Origin: Mugil cephalus
Taxonomy: Eukaryota > Chordata > Actinopteri > Mugiliformes > Mugilidae
Direction of reading: 5' to 3'
Length of the DNA: 64,000 bases
Assembly (NCBI RefSeq): GCF_022458985.1
Contig: NC_061774.1
Span: 16,330,197 to 16,394,196 of the forward strand
A program made the position numbers and the translations under genes. The notes under the pieces are model-generated. The model made no database searches. It had not been told where the DNA came from and saw only the letters and a program-made list of their open reading frames with translations. This document shows, piece by piece, positions 1-12,967 of the stretch (position 1 is the first letter of the stretch; each line of letters begins with the position of its first letter).

Positions 1-291
1 TAAATTTAACTTTTGAGGTCAGTGTGGTCCAAGGTATTTGATGTTGTTGAGTGAATTGAAAAGCTCTTGCGGGCTAAAAAAGGAGGTACGCGGAGGCACT
101 GCAGTGGGGGGGTCACAAAATCTTTGGTTGATTAGACATTTTTTATATATATTTCTTAAAATTTCCCCCACAAATTTAAATTTCTTTCAATACACATTAA
201 CTTGAACCCAGCACATACAGTAGGTAGGGGTCCATACTTAATATCGCCATCAGTTTGAGGGTCCTTGGAATGACAAAGTTGAAGACCCCTG
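1..291. mobile_element. hAT-type non-autonomous element, right end (left end off window or lost)
   Basis: The stretch from about 60 to 291 ends GTTGAAGACCCCTG, the same terminus as the element at 12522-12959, and shares its internal sequence (a block of CCCCCACAAATTTAAATTTCTTT). No matching left terminus is visible in the first bases, so the copy is partial or begins before the window. Confidence 0.6.
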
Positions 292-2072
292 ATCTATTTA
301 TTAAATTCACAATCAGATTTTTTTTTTTTTTTACGTTTAACTCTCAACTGTTCCCATGTTTCGACGCAGGTTTAGGAACACCGTCCACTGTCCCTTACAA
401 CTGTGACTAAACATCTACGAAAGGCACAGGATCACGAGGATTGAGCTTCAGGCCCGAATCCTCCCGGGCGGACACAGCACGATAATCTGCAATGACGACA
501 CGACTGGACTGATCATGGATGGGAAGAGCCGACATGGTTCCCTCCTCTCAGTGCCTTATGGAACTCTGAGTCCAATCAATGCAACTCATTCACAATGATA
601 TTGCTTTTTGCTTGAAACTCATACAAAACAGAAGAATGGTGCAGTGATTTAAAAAAAAAAAAATCTATGTATAGATATATCTACCTGTATCTACTGTATG
701 TGAATACGGTATAGAGATATAGATAGATATACATTTAACATGAATGAGACAACTAAAGCCATCATTTGCAACCCTAAGCACATTTTGAAGTGCCACAACG
801 ACGACGAATCTTAAGTGTCAAATTGGTTTCTTGTATTCAACATGATCAGATTACTCTCCATCGTTCAGCTGCCAGATTTTCACTGGTTACATGTGTTGAA
901 ATTATTTTATTAGATCTACTCAGTGCGCTGTAAGACACTGGTTATTAGACGATAGCTTTTATACTGCTGTAAGTCACGTCTAGTGACCTTGTACTTGTTT
1001 TAAAAGATAGATCGACCACACTGGAGCGAAATGCCATCCAGCCCAAAACAATGGCGTGCGCGTTGCTTGAACTCTAAACTCTGGTGCTGCTGCCACTGTC
1101 TTCTGAGAGCTTGACGGGACTCGCGGAGATGAGAAGATGATCTGGTTCGGCTTTTACGCACTACTACAGGACCAGGTCATAGTTCGCACTTCCAAATACT
1201 GCCAAGAGTGTATTTTGTATGACAAAGAGAGAGTGTAAAGCAAGCCGAGTAAAAAGAAAATCTGTTTGTGATTTACAGTTTGTAAAATATATCAAAGGTT
1301 TGTCACTCCGAAACGGCCCTTCCCCGAAGTCTAGAGTCGTTCAAATCTTCTGTACATCAAAGTTGAAAACCAAACAAAAAGGATAATTCAATTGTAGATC
1401 AGCTGCAAATCCAGATAAAGGATAACAGTAATGGCTTTTAAACTGTAGTATTTTTGGATTACCTTATCGTTTTCTTTAACAATTGCACATTTTACAATGA
1501 GCTGTGGTTTGCTTTTGATTTGATTTCCTTTAATGAGCATTACAGTGTTTGGTGACTTCACTTAGTAAACAAAAATGAAAAATATACGAATACAGCGGAA
1601 AATAGATTTCTACAAGGTTATACCAGGGAGAGTCCTGAAGCTTAGCACATTTCCATATTGCTGTAATAACTTTTTTTTTCTTTCAAAAAAGACTGTGATT
1701 CCATAGGATTTAGGAAGATATTTATCTAATCACCTGAAACTATGGGCAGGTAGTTTTATATAAAAAAAAAAATAAATCAAATAAACTGACAAATGTAAAG
1801 AAAAAGAAAGAACAAGTTGATAAAGATGTGTACATTTAGATAAATGAGAAGTATTTATATTACATGATGAAAGACTGCTGTTCCCTTTTTTCCTTTTTCT
1901 TTTTCTTTTTCTTTTTTTTTCTAAGAAATTGCATGTGAAATCAGTGATGCTTGAAGAGCTCCGCTACTCACAAACCAACCTTAGGTCGATGTTAGAAGTC
2001 CCTGTTAATTCTTTTGTAAATCAGTTTCACATTTTTCTTTTTTGTACGTCTCACCTTCCGCAAAAACAAAAC

Positions 2073-2080
<8 letters not shown>
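292..2080. other. No supported gene; AT-rich non-coding sequence
   Basis: Poly(T)/poly(A) runs, several AATAAA-like hexamers and no convincing open frame. An acceptor-like polypyrimidine tract and gcag at about 361-370 is followed by short frames that stop within 13 codons. This could be the last exon and long 3' untranslated region of an upstream + strand gene, but nothing recognisable supports that. Confidence 0.3.

Positions 2081-2114
<34 letters not shown>
2081..2114. repeat. (CA)n microsatellite
   Basis: About 17 uninterrupted CA units followed by an AAATA-type tandem stretch. Confidence 0.95.
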
Positions 2115-2118
<4 letters not shown>

Positions 2119-5100
2119 AAAATAAAATAAACAAATAAAAAATGCCGGGCATCGTAGTGGGTACAAAAAGAGCAAAAGATGCATGCATAATTTGCTGAAC
2201 CTCGTTAGTGAGGCGCTGTACAGAGAATTTTAATACATTTTGTAAATAAAAATGTACAGAAAGGGGTTCCGTGTCTGTGTTCATGTCATTGCACAACATT
2301 GTTTGAACTAGTTGCGTAAAGTAGCTCAGGTCAAACACTTTTCAAGTGTGGTGGAGTGGCCTGAAGAGCCCCCTGCAGACTAAGCCACAAAGAGAGGAGG
2401 TTTTCCTATAATAGTCCAATATTGAGCCGTTAGTCAGTGGAAGTGTGTGCATGTTTTGGATCAATAGTAGGCGCCATCTGCTTCGCTCCCGCTCTCCTGC
2501 CTTGCATCCTCTGATTGAGGGCTCCATTGACAGCTTCATCTGGCATGTGATCTTTCTTTCCCTCTCCCTCTCTCCGCAAGATGCATTGTGACATAATCAA
2601 TAATATATTATCATGACCAGCAGAGCATACCGCACACACATGCATGCTGTGCCGCATATAACTCCGTCGCAAGTTTTTAAGCTTTAAAGCGATATCTTTC
2701 AGGATTCACTGTAATGTAGCTAAGGGACAGTTAATCATATAAGGCCTGCTTATTCACACACGGTCTGAGTTCTCTCACATACAGTAAACCGTGACGCTGC
2801 GCGGCATTCTCCGTCACTTTACTGCTTCTGCATTGTCTGGTAAAATGAATTCCCCCCCTTTCCAGAGATCCAGCCTGCCACAGCTCAAATATCAAATCCA
2901 GCAAACATGGCAAAACACCAGTGTTTTTTCATTCATTTTTTGAATGCAGACACTGTTATTCAGGATTTATTCAGCACGCCAGTCCTGTGGAACAGACTCT
3001 GGCTGTATGAAACAGCCCATTTCTGACAAAGCATGAAAGGATATTGCTTTTTTGTTCTTCCTTTGCTTCGCTGCCTGTCTTTTTGTGGTGTTTTCCCCCC
3101 CTTTCTTTTGCCTGGGCTGCTTCCAGGGAGGAATAAGACAACGTGGGGGAGCGGGGTGTGGAGGATGGCACTGCACTGCAGTGCATGATGCTCGTGAGAC
3201 TACTCGAATTAGTTTGCTCACCTATCAAAGGGGGCGCACTGTTTATCCTGCAAGAACAGGAGGAAAAAAAAAACAGAGGCAACAAGTCTGAGGCCTTTTA
3301 TTCAGGCAGTGGACAGTTAATTTAATCACAGGGGCAGGAGAGCCCTTCCACATGAGGACGACTAATCATCCCCCGCTGTCTCGTCACCTGAACGCGTGGA
3401 ACTGCGCAACTAGATGCCGACTCCTGGTGCTCACCGCCTCTGTGGGCCCGTGGCCGCGGAACTTAATCTGATCTAATGCGGACTCCGTCGCCGAGGGGGA
3501 GAAAGTAATAAATGTGTGCGTGAGGAAAGAGGCGAAAGAGCGTGCGAGGAAGCTCAAAAGGCTGGAGAAGGAAGTGTCATGTGGAGCATTCTTTGATTGC
3601 CCCTGCAGAAGAATAAAAAAAAAAAGGCTCTCTGGTTCAGTGGCTCCCCCACTTTGCAGCAGTGCGCTGCAGTCTTTCACCTATCTCCCGCTTCAAGGAC
3701 ACAATGAATAAATCAGATTCCAAGTCAGTTGTTCCATATCCCCCCCTTCTCTGCACTTTAGTTATCTTCAAGTGCACCTGAAGAGACCTGCACTCGACAA
3801 GCTCAGTTGACATTGATTAGCTTCCCAAACATGTGCCCTATTATTTCGAAGAAAAAAAGTTCAAAGTCATTGTCATGAAGGGAGCTTTTTTTTTTTTTTT
3901 TTTTAAATCTTTATTTATTGGCTTTTTGGCATTGGCATCAAACAAAGCAAGTGCAGCAACTTCTTCGCCTTTTTCCCAAACTCCAGATTTATTTGAGCAG
4001 CACTGAACTCTCGTTTGCTGTCATTAAGCTCTTTGAGGCAAGTTTTAATGAATGAAAAGACAATAGAGATGCGGGGAGACAACACGTGGAGATCATATGC
4101 TGCGCCCCTGGGGCACACAACGAGATAATATTAGCACAGGAACACCATGCCTACTCCGCGCTGAATAATAAATAATGATTTACATGAACCGCGGCTCTCG
4201 ACTCTGGAGTCTTAGACATCATCCGCTGCATGAAAGGTTTACATTTGCCGTGTTTTGTTGGCATGTCTCCTGTTTATGCAAAACCTCACTTCTCCAGACA
4301 GTGAATAATGCGGGTGTGACTCACGGAGACCCGAGAAGACAGCAAGAGGAGATCCTGCTGCTGTTTGATTGGACCTGAATGGGCAAGACTCGTGGCACGA
4401 CTTGCGGCGGTCCCTGCAGATCGGAGCGCCGGCCGTCTCCAGAGGCGGGCCCCCTCGTGGGAGTTTTACACGTGACACTCTCAGAGTCTGGAGATAATAG
4501 AGAATGAAGGCTTCCGATGTTCCAAGCGCATACAGTCGACTAAAGTCCTGCCAGCAATCACACCTCAAAGTGAGAGGTCAGGTGATCATAGCAAAGCTGG
4601 CACATTTGCGGAAGTGGCAGCTCAGGGTATAAAAACAGCTCCTTGTCGCAACGAAATCCTCCTTTTTGCTGCGACGTGAACACGAGAGGTTTTTATGATC
4701 AGCACCTGAGAGCCGGAGGAGTCGGTCGATCAGACCGGACGGACGATCCAGCATCACAAATCTCTCCATGGAAAGAAAGAGTCCGCTTTTAGAAGCCCCC
4801 GTAACCCCAGTGGCGCATCGTCAGTGTTGTTTTCACGTTCCTTTAACCTTCCTCCCTGATACCCCTGAAGTCATGTTTTTGCTACATTCCTCTCATTTCC
4901 ATCCGAAAAATAAAAAGCTGAGCTCGGGGAGGCTTTGGAGAAGATGTTGAACCCCTTCCTCAAAACACAAAATATCTTGCGGCTGCATTACATTATTGAT
5001 TGTTAAGGCTCTGTGGAGGAATTGGTAGCTCTCCCTCTACAACAAGGTTTTCACTCCCGTTTTAGCGCTGGTGCAAACTATTGAGAGTAACAAGCCTTGG

Positions 5101-5819
5101 CGCTTTGATTCTGAGAGATGCACACGGAAAACCGATGAAAGACGAACCGTGCTTGCCATTTATCCTTAACATCAAAAAGAAAACGGGGGGGGAAAAAAAG
5201 AATTATAACACAAACTGTATGTCCGTTGCTGTTCATAATTTATAAGTGGTGTATACAATAAACACACTATATTGTTTATAATAAAAAATGCAGTTCAGAG
5301 CAGATGGAGGAGCATGTGTTTATTATCAAACTCGTATGAGGCATCATAAACAGTTAATGAATCACTATAAAGTACAGCTGTAATAATTTTCCGTAACATA
5401 TGTGTTAAAGGTGCAGATCTTTTGGGTTCGTAGCGGATCATAAAAGAAATACTTGTGTAAACTTTCTGGTGAATATTTAGATCAGAAGCTTGGTCCCGGG
5501 CCTGTTTGATATTCTAAGGCCAGCGGGCTCCGAGCCTAGGATAACACGCACACTGACTTCCACAGAACGACAGGATGCCGCGAGCTTGACTCTGTCCAAA
5601 AAGAACTAAGAACTAAGTCTGCCTAACAGCACCTCTTAACCTCAGCGACGAAGGCTGCATTGCTTGCTTGTTTACACAATCAAAACATTAAAACGTATGG
5701 AGCTGGAATCAGTCGTGGATTGGAGAAGTTGCCAGGCAACCAGCCCTTCGGTTTTGACCTTTAGTTTTATAGTGGTATTGTGGTAAATTGTAAAGAAACA
5801 GGATAGAGCATGGTCATTT
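2115..5819. other. No supported gene
   Basis: Mixed-composition unique sequence with poly(T) at 3885-3904 and several A tracts. Small open frames on both strands lack recognisable motifs or splice partners. A GC-richer, less repetitive part at about 4,130-4,960 is the only stretch that stands out. Confidence 0.5.
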
Positions 5820-6150
5820 GTAAGTGATGTGCACTAATGTAGCACTTTTCTGCCTTAGCTGTATGAAAAGCATTAATTCACAAATTCATCGATGGCGGGA
5901 GCTGCTATGTAAGCGATTTGTCCAAGGACACTTGGCAGGACAAGGATTGAACTGAAAACCCAGTGATTAGCAGAGAATCTGCTTTACCAGCTGATTAGAT
6001 CAAGTAGTGAGCTGCTGGTAGATTTTGTAAACACTGGACTACTAGCTGTTTTCCCCTTTGTTCCTATCCCTAAACTAAGCTAAGCTAAGCTAAGCTAACA
6101 GTCCACCTATCTGTAGGCTAAACTTATATCAGACAGGTACCAACAGGGAT
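5820..6150. repeat. Decayed teleost dispersed repeats with (TAAGC)n tract
   Basis: 5,840-6,000 resembles a dispersed fish repeat containing a CCAAGGACACTTGGCAGGACA...GATTGAAC segment. 6,020-6,130 resembles another common fish repeat in reverse orientation, including CTAGCTGTTTTCCCC and about five TAAGC units (6073-6099). Recognition is from memory and both copies are degraded. Confidence 0.35.
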
Positions 6151-6720
6151 GGGAATTAATTAGATTTTGTCGATATCTGTGTCACTGTCAATTCAGCTTA
6201 TCCATCCAATCCTTTCTTAATTCCACTGTCAATTCCTGATCAGTTTCCTGGATGGAAAAAAAAGCAGTCCTTCACAATTTTCATCACAAAACTAGCTGCT
6301 TTGTTATTTGCCAGGACACATTCTCCCCCAGGACGTGAACGCGTTAAACACAAGACATCGTTACTCATCATGTAAAATGGATGAAATGAGACAATATTTG
6401 TACACACAATATGTTTTGTGGGCTGTTTTCTAAGTCACAATGTTCCCGCTGCTTCAATGGCGCCAGTGTGCCAGTGCAGGAAATTTAACATTACCCTCGT
6501 CAACTGAGGTCGACTGAGGTCGGCTGGAGGCGGCTGCTTGTTTGGGAAGCAGGCAGGTCTCAGATCGCTTGTTCTTCTACATGAATCCTTGTCACGGCAC
6601 CTCACAGTTGCAGGGGTGTGAAGTCTTATCCAAAACCGAAAGCTGAAACATGCCCTGGTGTCAGCTGGACTTGCCTTGTGGTGCAAAAACGTGACTCAGT
6701 GATGAGAGAAAACCTCTGAC
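6151..6720. other. No supported gene
   Basis: Unique-looking sequence without a recognisable open frame. A short direct repeat of the type TCAACTGAGGTCGACTGAGGTCG lies at about 6,499. Confidence 0.4.
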
Positions 6721-7055
6721 TGTGCGCGTCCAAGCAGCCATAACATTATGACCTTCTGTGAGAGAAGTGAATAACACTGACCACCTCGTGAAGATACCCC
6801 CCACCCCATGGCAATGACACTCTTTGATGGCAGCAGCCATCCGCGGCAGGATGCAGCCTGACACAGACACACACACAAAAAGATTTTGGGAAATAACAAC
6901 ATGAATAACAGCACAAGGTGTTGATCTGGCCTTCACTAGATTCACTAAATTCACTAGATAAACTGATCAAGTATCTGTGGGAGGCACTGGAACGAGACAG
7001 TCAGAACTGCACAATATTATAAGTAAAGTGGTAATAATGTTATGCCTGATCGCTG
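6721..7055. mobile_element. Tc1/mariner-like deletion derivative
   Basis: Ends ATAATGTTATGCCTGATCGCTG next to TA (7056-7057); the other end carries CAGCCATAACATTATGACC. Internal pieces (GATGGCAGCAGCCATCC, CACAAGGTGTTGA, CTGATCAAGTATCTGTGGGA) match the copy at 19658-20201. The family is a Tc1-like transposon whose full form encodes a DDE transposase; only fragments remain. Confidence 0.75.
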
Positions 7056-7478
7056 TACACTGCATAAGACAGATGAACTATTGTGCTGAGTGTGGGACCA
7101 TTGTTTAGAGGAATCCATAATATCAGAGTCAATACATGCAATTCAGATGGACTGGAGAAATTTGAATGGGGACCGGTTTTCGATTCCCTCCCCCCCGGGT
7201 GTCAGTCCTCTCAAAAACACCTACAACGTGCTGCATCGGAAGCAGGGTTCTGCTTTAAATTCACTGCAGCGGTTCCCACATCTCAAACCGACTATTACTG
7301 GAATGAAATTGAATAACGTCTCCACAACGTCACTGAAAAATCCGCAGGTACCAAGAGACAGCTGCAAGTCAGCGTGGACCTCCATCCCTGCAGAGCACTT
7401 CAGGCTTCTCGCTGAATCTGTGGTTTGATGAATTTCTCTGTTCTGGAGGTGAAAGAAACTCCTATAGGTACCAGCCAA

Positions 7479-7481
<3 letters not shown>

Positions 7482-7559
<78 letters not shown>
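7482..7559. repeat. (TG)n microsatellite
   Basis: About 39 uninterrupted TG units, the longest dinucleotide array in the window. Confidence 0.97.
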
Positions 7560-7560
<1 letters not shown>

Positions 7561-10500
7561 ACAAACTATTGAATGTGTTGAACTGATTTATGCCAGCTTT
7601 GATTGCTCTTGCATGTAGTTTTGTACTTTCACTGAACATGTGGAGGACAGAGAAAAGCACTGGAGGGATCAAGAAAGATCAGAAAAAATGTGGGAGGGGC
7701 TGAGGGCCTGCAGAGCCTCATTAATAGCTCCATTAGAACTGACAAGTAGCTCAGTGTGACTTCACATCTGGACACTGCAGTGGCTCATTATAGCTGCGGA
7801 CAGCTTTTCTTTAATACGCCATAGATTTGGCATGCAGCTGACTGCACGAATATACCCTTTCAAACAGAATTCATGCTGACACAGTGCACACTTCGGCCTA
7901 CATCCATGAACTGAAATAATCATCAGTCATCTGCAAAGCAGCAAGCTGTTTTTATATTTCTCAAAAGAAATAAATTGCTTTGTTTGAGTTGTGCTGGTCA
8001 CTGGTCTTCAGCAATGCCTTTTACAGTCTAATGTGTAATCCAATCATCATAATAGTTTTTCCTATGATGTTATGATTACTCCCCACAATAACAAAAGGGA
8101 ATATGAGTCAGCTGCGGTCCATCCCTCCAGAAACCACTGATTGGCTCTTGATGAAAGTTCAACTGCATGTTGTTGCTCAACTGCAGCATATTCTAAATCC
8201 CTCTGTTTTGTCCTGGGGCCTGCTCCACAAGATGGATTCTTACTTAACTGTGAGGAATGGTAACATTCTCACATACTCATAAATAAACAGATCGCCCCAT
8301 AGAAAGGTCAATTCATAATTTGTTGACTCATCCGAGAGTCGTGTGCAATAATATCCGACCGATCTGGGCCATGTTCCCCAAAAGCTTCTTGAAGCTTAAA
8401 CGATTGTAGCACATGGACTTACAATCAAACTCAGCCTTGAAGGAATAGTTTGACATTTTGGAAGATATGATTATTGGCTGCGAGCTGAAGTGCTTTAGCG
8501 TGGACCGCGGTTTTTCAGGGAGAGTAATTCGCAGTGTTTAAAGACGTATGATGGAATATAGCAACGCTGCTAAACTCAAGAGGCTGATCTTCACCTTGGA
8601 TAACCCACGTCCAGCCAATCACGGGGGATGAATGAAGGGCGCATGGCGGCAGCTATTATGTAGCAGTGTTATAATAGACGGCGGGCACTAGCTAGCCCTC
8701 TTAGACTGATATATTTGCCATTAGGCCCATTCATGCTGTATAAAGAGAAGCTTACAAGTGTATCCGTGGCCTGTGTGTCACCTGTGCCGATATGTAGCCT
8801 AGCCTTCTGTGACTGCGAGCCGTTTAACCGGAGAATTTGCATGATTAAAAACTTCCATAGCTCGGTCCCGAAGGATCTTATGACTGTAGACTACACGGAT
8901 CTCAGAGCAACTGCACACCACAGCACCACAATCAGCAACATTTCACCTTGAACCTTTTAAAAAATGCATTAATTTGCCCGAGGCAGTGGCTTATTTTGCT
9001 GACTGACCGAGATATATTCATGTTCCTGTTGCTCTATACAGTGTTTGAATTAGATTACATTAAATTAAAGGGCATTTTTATAAATAACATCATCTTACTC
9101 CTGGAGAGCCACTGATTTTAGGAGAACGTTTCTGCGGTGTTATTATAATTTTGTCACTACAGTAGACTGTAGATAATAACCTGTTCTCCGCAGTATTAGA
9201 TCTGTATGCGAAAGCAAAGGGGGCCCCGCCAGAACCTGACAGTGCATGAAGTCCCATCATTGTTTTAAAATAGCCGGCTTCCACAACTCCTGCAACAAAG
9301 TGAAACAAGGTTCAGGCCGAGACGTTGCTTGAATAACAAGGATGAACAAACTCAGAGAAGTAATTTTATTTATTCACTGAAGCATCAGAGGAAGTAGAAC
9401 AGTGTGTCTGCAAGCAAGTGTGAGAAGTAGGAGGGGGGGGGGACGCGGTAATACTCCAGTTGTTTGATGTTTCTATTTACAACTGACAGCGGTTACAAGA
9501 TAATAGCTAAAGCTTTTTAAATTTGACAAGCCCTTGAGCAAATAAATAAAATGTAACCCCCGAATGCGAAGATGTAAAAAAAAAAAAAACAACAACAACA
9601 ACAAAGCCTCCGTGAGACGAACTGAGAGGATGTGCCCGGCTCATTACTGCAGTGGATGAGCGACAGAGTCCAGGTCTTTGAACAGGAAGTGATGTTCCCG
9701 TCACAGCAACTCCTCTAGAACCTAATTAGGGCACAAAAGGCAGAGCGGCTCCTGCTTGTCGCCCAGGTGCGTGGCGAGCAAGCGCCTCGAAACACCTTTG
9801 AGCAATCATCAAGAAATTATATCAAAGCTCGACTCCAAATTGCTTTTCTGTGCTCCTTTTTTAATCACGCATGCTAGGTTTCAGTGGATGAGACAGAAAG
9901 AGCAAATGCCATCTAAACTGTGTGTTTTGCATACAAAAGTCAGTGCACACAGTGGTCTTTAATGAATCTCATTATAAGCACAAAGTCAATTACAGAGGAT
10001 TTCCACATAGGCGGCTTAACTACCGTTGTACAGTGGCTTTGCAGGGATACAGGTCTTTTAATGAGATATCTTAGCCTGCGCATGAAGGCTGGTGTTGCTT
10101 CATGTTAAAATATCTTTGGTTTTGAATTAATGAGGTGCTGTTTTACGCACTCCCGAGCTGTGCAGTTTCACATCTCATAAGAGCCCTAAGGTTAGGGTAA
10201 CAGTGTTTGCTAGGGTTTGCGCCGCAGAATTGCTTCACTCCGTACAGTTTATGTTGCTGACGCAGGAAGGTTACATTGTTTTTCTGTAAAATATTTCCGC
10301 CTTTCTGTTTATGTATTCCCATGCTGTGCCCGGGACTGGTAAAAAAAAATAAAATAAATCCAGACTTGTTTGAAAAACATTACGATAGCGTGGTCGCGGC
10401 TACATATTTTATCCACCGTCCCGAACAATATCACATCATCTCTGAAGTGAAATTCCTGCCGGCATAATGGGAAACCTTAAAAGGGGGTAAAGGAGTGAGG

Positions 10501-10917
10501 TGGGAACACTGTCTTGTCTGAATTCAGAGGACTAGCCGTTTTGAGTGGCGTCATCAGCATATTTTCACACTCACTGTCACTGCCTTCATTGACCGTAGCG
10601 GCAAAGACACTTCATCTGGTGCGCCGCTTGATGGTCGCTATTCAACGGGGATCGGGCTCAATAGAAGTGCAGAGCCTGCAGGAAGGCCGCGTCCAATCAC
10701 GGTGAGCGGACAGGCGGTGCCAGACCGAGAGAGAGATGGAGCGCTGCGAGAGATATTGTTGTCCAGAAATTGCATTACAGGAATGCGCGAACAATGGAAA
10801 TAGGTCTGGCCAATACATTGTCTGTAAATGTCACTGCGGCTTTTGTGTTTAGCTCATGCAAAAGAAAAAAGGAGTTTGGGAAAAAAGGCTCCATATTAAA
10901 AACACATACGGCCACTA

Positions 10918-11018
10918 CGGCCAAACTTACACTTTTCCCTCACACAAAGTAACGATAAAAAAAAAGAACTTTTTTTTTTATCGTTACTTTGTGTGAGGGA
11001 AAAGTGTAAGTTTGGCCG
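10918..11018. repeat. Long near-perfect inverted repeat
   Basis: Arms 10918-10966 and 10969-11018 are reverse complements apart from one extra T in the A/T tract, with a two-base centre. The arms start CGGCCAAACTTACACTTTTC. The flanks do not match each other. Confidence 0.9.
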
Positions 11019-12521
11019 GAAAAAATGTTTTACAGTGCCAAATTTATGGGATTTTTCAATTGTCTGCACATAACACCCGTGTCTTATGTGCAGGGCTATT
11101 TTTGAGCCATCTCCCTCAGCAATAGCTCAGTTTAATAGAACAGTAACGGGATACTAGCCTAGAACAGTGTTCAATTTGATTACGCAGTTCATGGGGACTG
11201 CGGACTTTGATAAAGGATTGATTTATTTTTCAGGGAGCTTGAAATAATAATCCTCTGCTAAACCTTCATGGCCTCCAGGCTCGAACTTTTAATAACGTTA
11301 TGAGAGAGACGAGAATAGTGCACCACTCCGGGCTCGGTGCGGCTCCGCTCAGCCGTCCTGTACAATAGGCTCTTCCTGTAGCTGTTGGTGCTTCTGCATG
11401 ATGGGTTGTTTGTTTTTGATTCTTCTATAAGCCGTCCAGGAATGCGCCCTTGGCTTTTATCTCAAAAGTCATATGTGCACTTAAATAACCAGTGGCGTGA
11501 GTCACTGCGCCGTTGTGAGATTACAAAGACAGTAGTTCTTTGTAAAGGCTACACAGTCCTCATAATAGATGTGCAGCTTGTTATTAAAAACCAGACGAGA
11601 ACATAGAGGTTACAGGCTTTGTGGGGGCTGCAGCCAAATGCGAAAATTAGGAAAGGCTGAGGGGAGGGCACATGAGGGAGATTGCGATATAAACAGGCTG
11701 AACGGCCTTGAACTGCCACTGGGGGCTCATAAAAACTGAATGGAGACTGTGCTTTGTGTGAATTATTTAAATCTGCAGGGCAAAGACCCTACAGCTGCTG
11801 CGTTCTCAGTGGGTAGGTGTGGAAATGTACATCACCGCTTACATAGCACGCAAGGTTTGAAGTTTGGGGATGAAAATGAGTCACAGAAACAGACATGCCT
11901 TTCTACAGTAGCCTGGAACGGACAAACCAAACACTGGGCGATAGTGGCAGCTACTGCAGTTTCTCTTTAAAGGCTCGGAAAGACAACGATGACCCAGTGG
12001 GCAGCAACATAAAACATAAAACCTCACAACTACACTAGGCGACGCTAAACACCTGTAAATTGCAGCCTTAAAAGGTCTATGTCTTTGTTTACATGCGCAT
12101 TTAAGCCACATGTCACAATAACCTCCCCTCATATGGGATGTTTAACATTACTGGCATAAGACTGAAGTCCAGCACATAGTCTGAACATGTAATTATAAGG
12201 CTTTTTTACATGGGTGAAAGAATGCGTCTTAGCAGATGGGAGGGATTTTTGTAACCTTAGGCTAGATTGATACAAATATGAGACAAGTGTTTATAGCTTG
12301 GCATAGACATAAAGGAAACAGCTGGGCTGTAAATGCAACAAAATCCATGCACCTGCCAGCTCATTTAAAATTTACCCATACGTTTTATTTATGTGCTGCA
12401 GGCAGATAATACAACCTTCAGCTAACTAACTGGAGATTGTGGACACTTAGGAGTTTCAGGGGTTGCAATTAACAACAGCCTGGACCGGACACACAACACT
12501 GGGGGCTTCTACTCTTTAATG

Positions 12522-12554
12522 CACAGGTCTTCAACCGGGGATTAGACATCTTTT

Positions 12555-12587
<33 letters not shown>

Positions 12588-12959
12588 GTAGAAATAGAAA
12601 TAAAAAAAACTTTGTTTGTCCTGCAATGGGGAAATTGCAGTTACAGCATACATAGGGGCAGAAACGTAAAAAGAATAAATAGTGGACTGTGAAAAAGATA
12701 AAAAATAAAATAGAATGGAATAAATAATGTACAAGTATTGGTATATATACAAAAAGTATTGAATTGCAATAGCCTGGGAAGGAAAGACCTCCTTTTAATT
12801 TCCCCCCACAAATTTAAATTTCTTTAAACACACAGTAATTTGAATCCAACATATATTAGTAAAGGGATAAGGGATAGCTTACCACTGAATGCGAAATGAC
12901 AATAATAATAATGTACATTTATGAACAGCACTAGGCTGAGTTTACGTTGCAGACCCCTG
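12522..12959. mobile_element. hAT-type non-autonomous element with 8-bp target duplication
   Basis: Left end CACAGGTCTTCAAC and right end GTTGCAGACCCCTG are imperfect inverted termini. CTTTAATG occurs directly on both sides (12514-12521 and 12960-12967), the 8-base duplication expected of hAT elements. Contains a 28-base T tract (12560-12587) and no coding capacity. Confidence 0.85.
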
Positions 12960-12967
12960 CTTTAATG

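Larger units (their letters stand above)
7056..12513. other. No supported gene; simple repeats and one long hairpin
   Basis: Contains the TG microsatellite and the inverted repeat listed separately. 8,436-8,490 (GGAATAGTTTGACATTTTGG) resembles the start of a common dispersed fish repeat. The remainder is mixed, unannotatable sequence with no coding exon I can defend. Confidence 0.45.

Noticed and set aside
361-410. Terminal exon of an upstream gene at the left edge
   Set aside because: An acceptor-like site exists, but all frames stop within a few codons and no recognisable C-terminus is present.
7400-7672. Open frame with a poly-(Thr-His) stretch
   Set aside because: It is the translation of the TG microsatellite; the same applies to frames over the CA arrays at 2081 and 21637.
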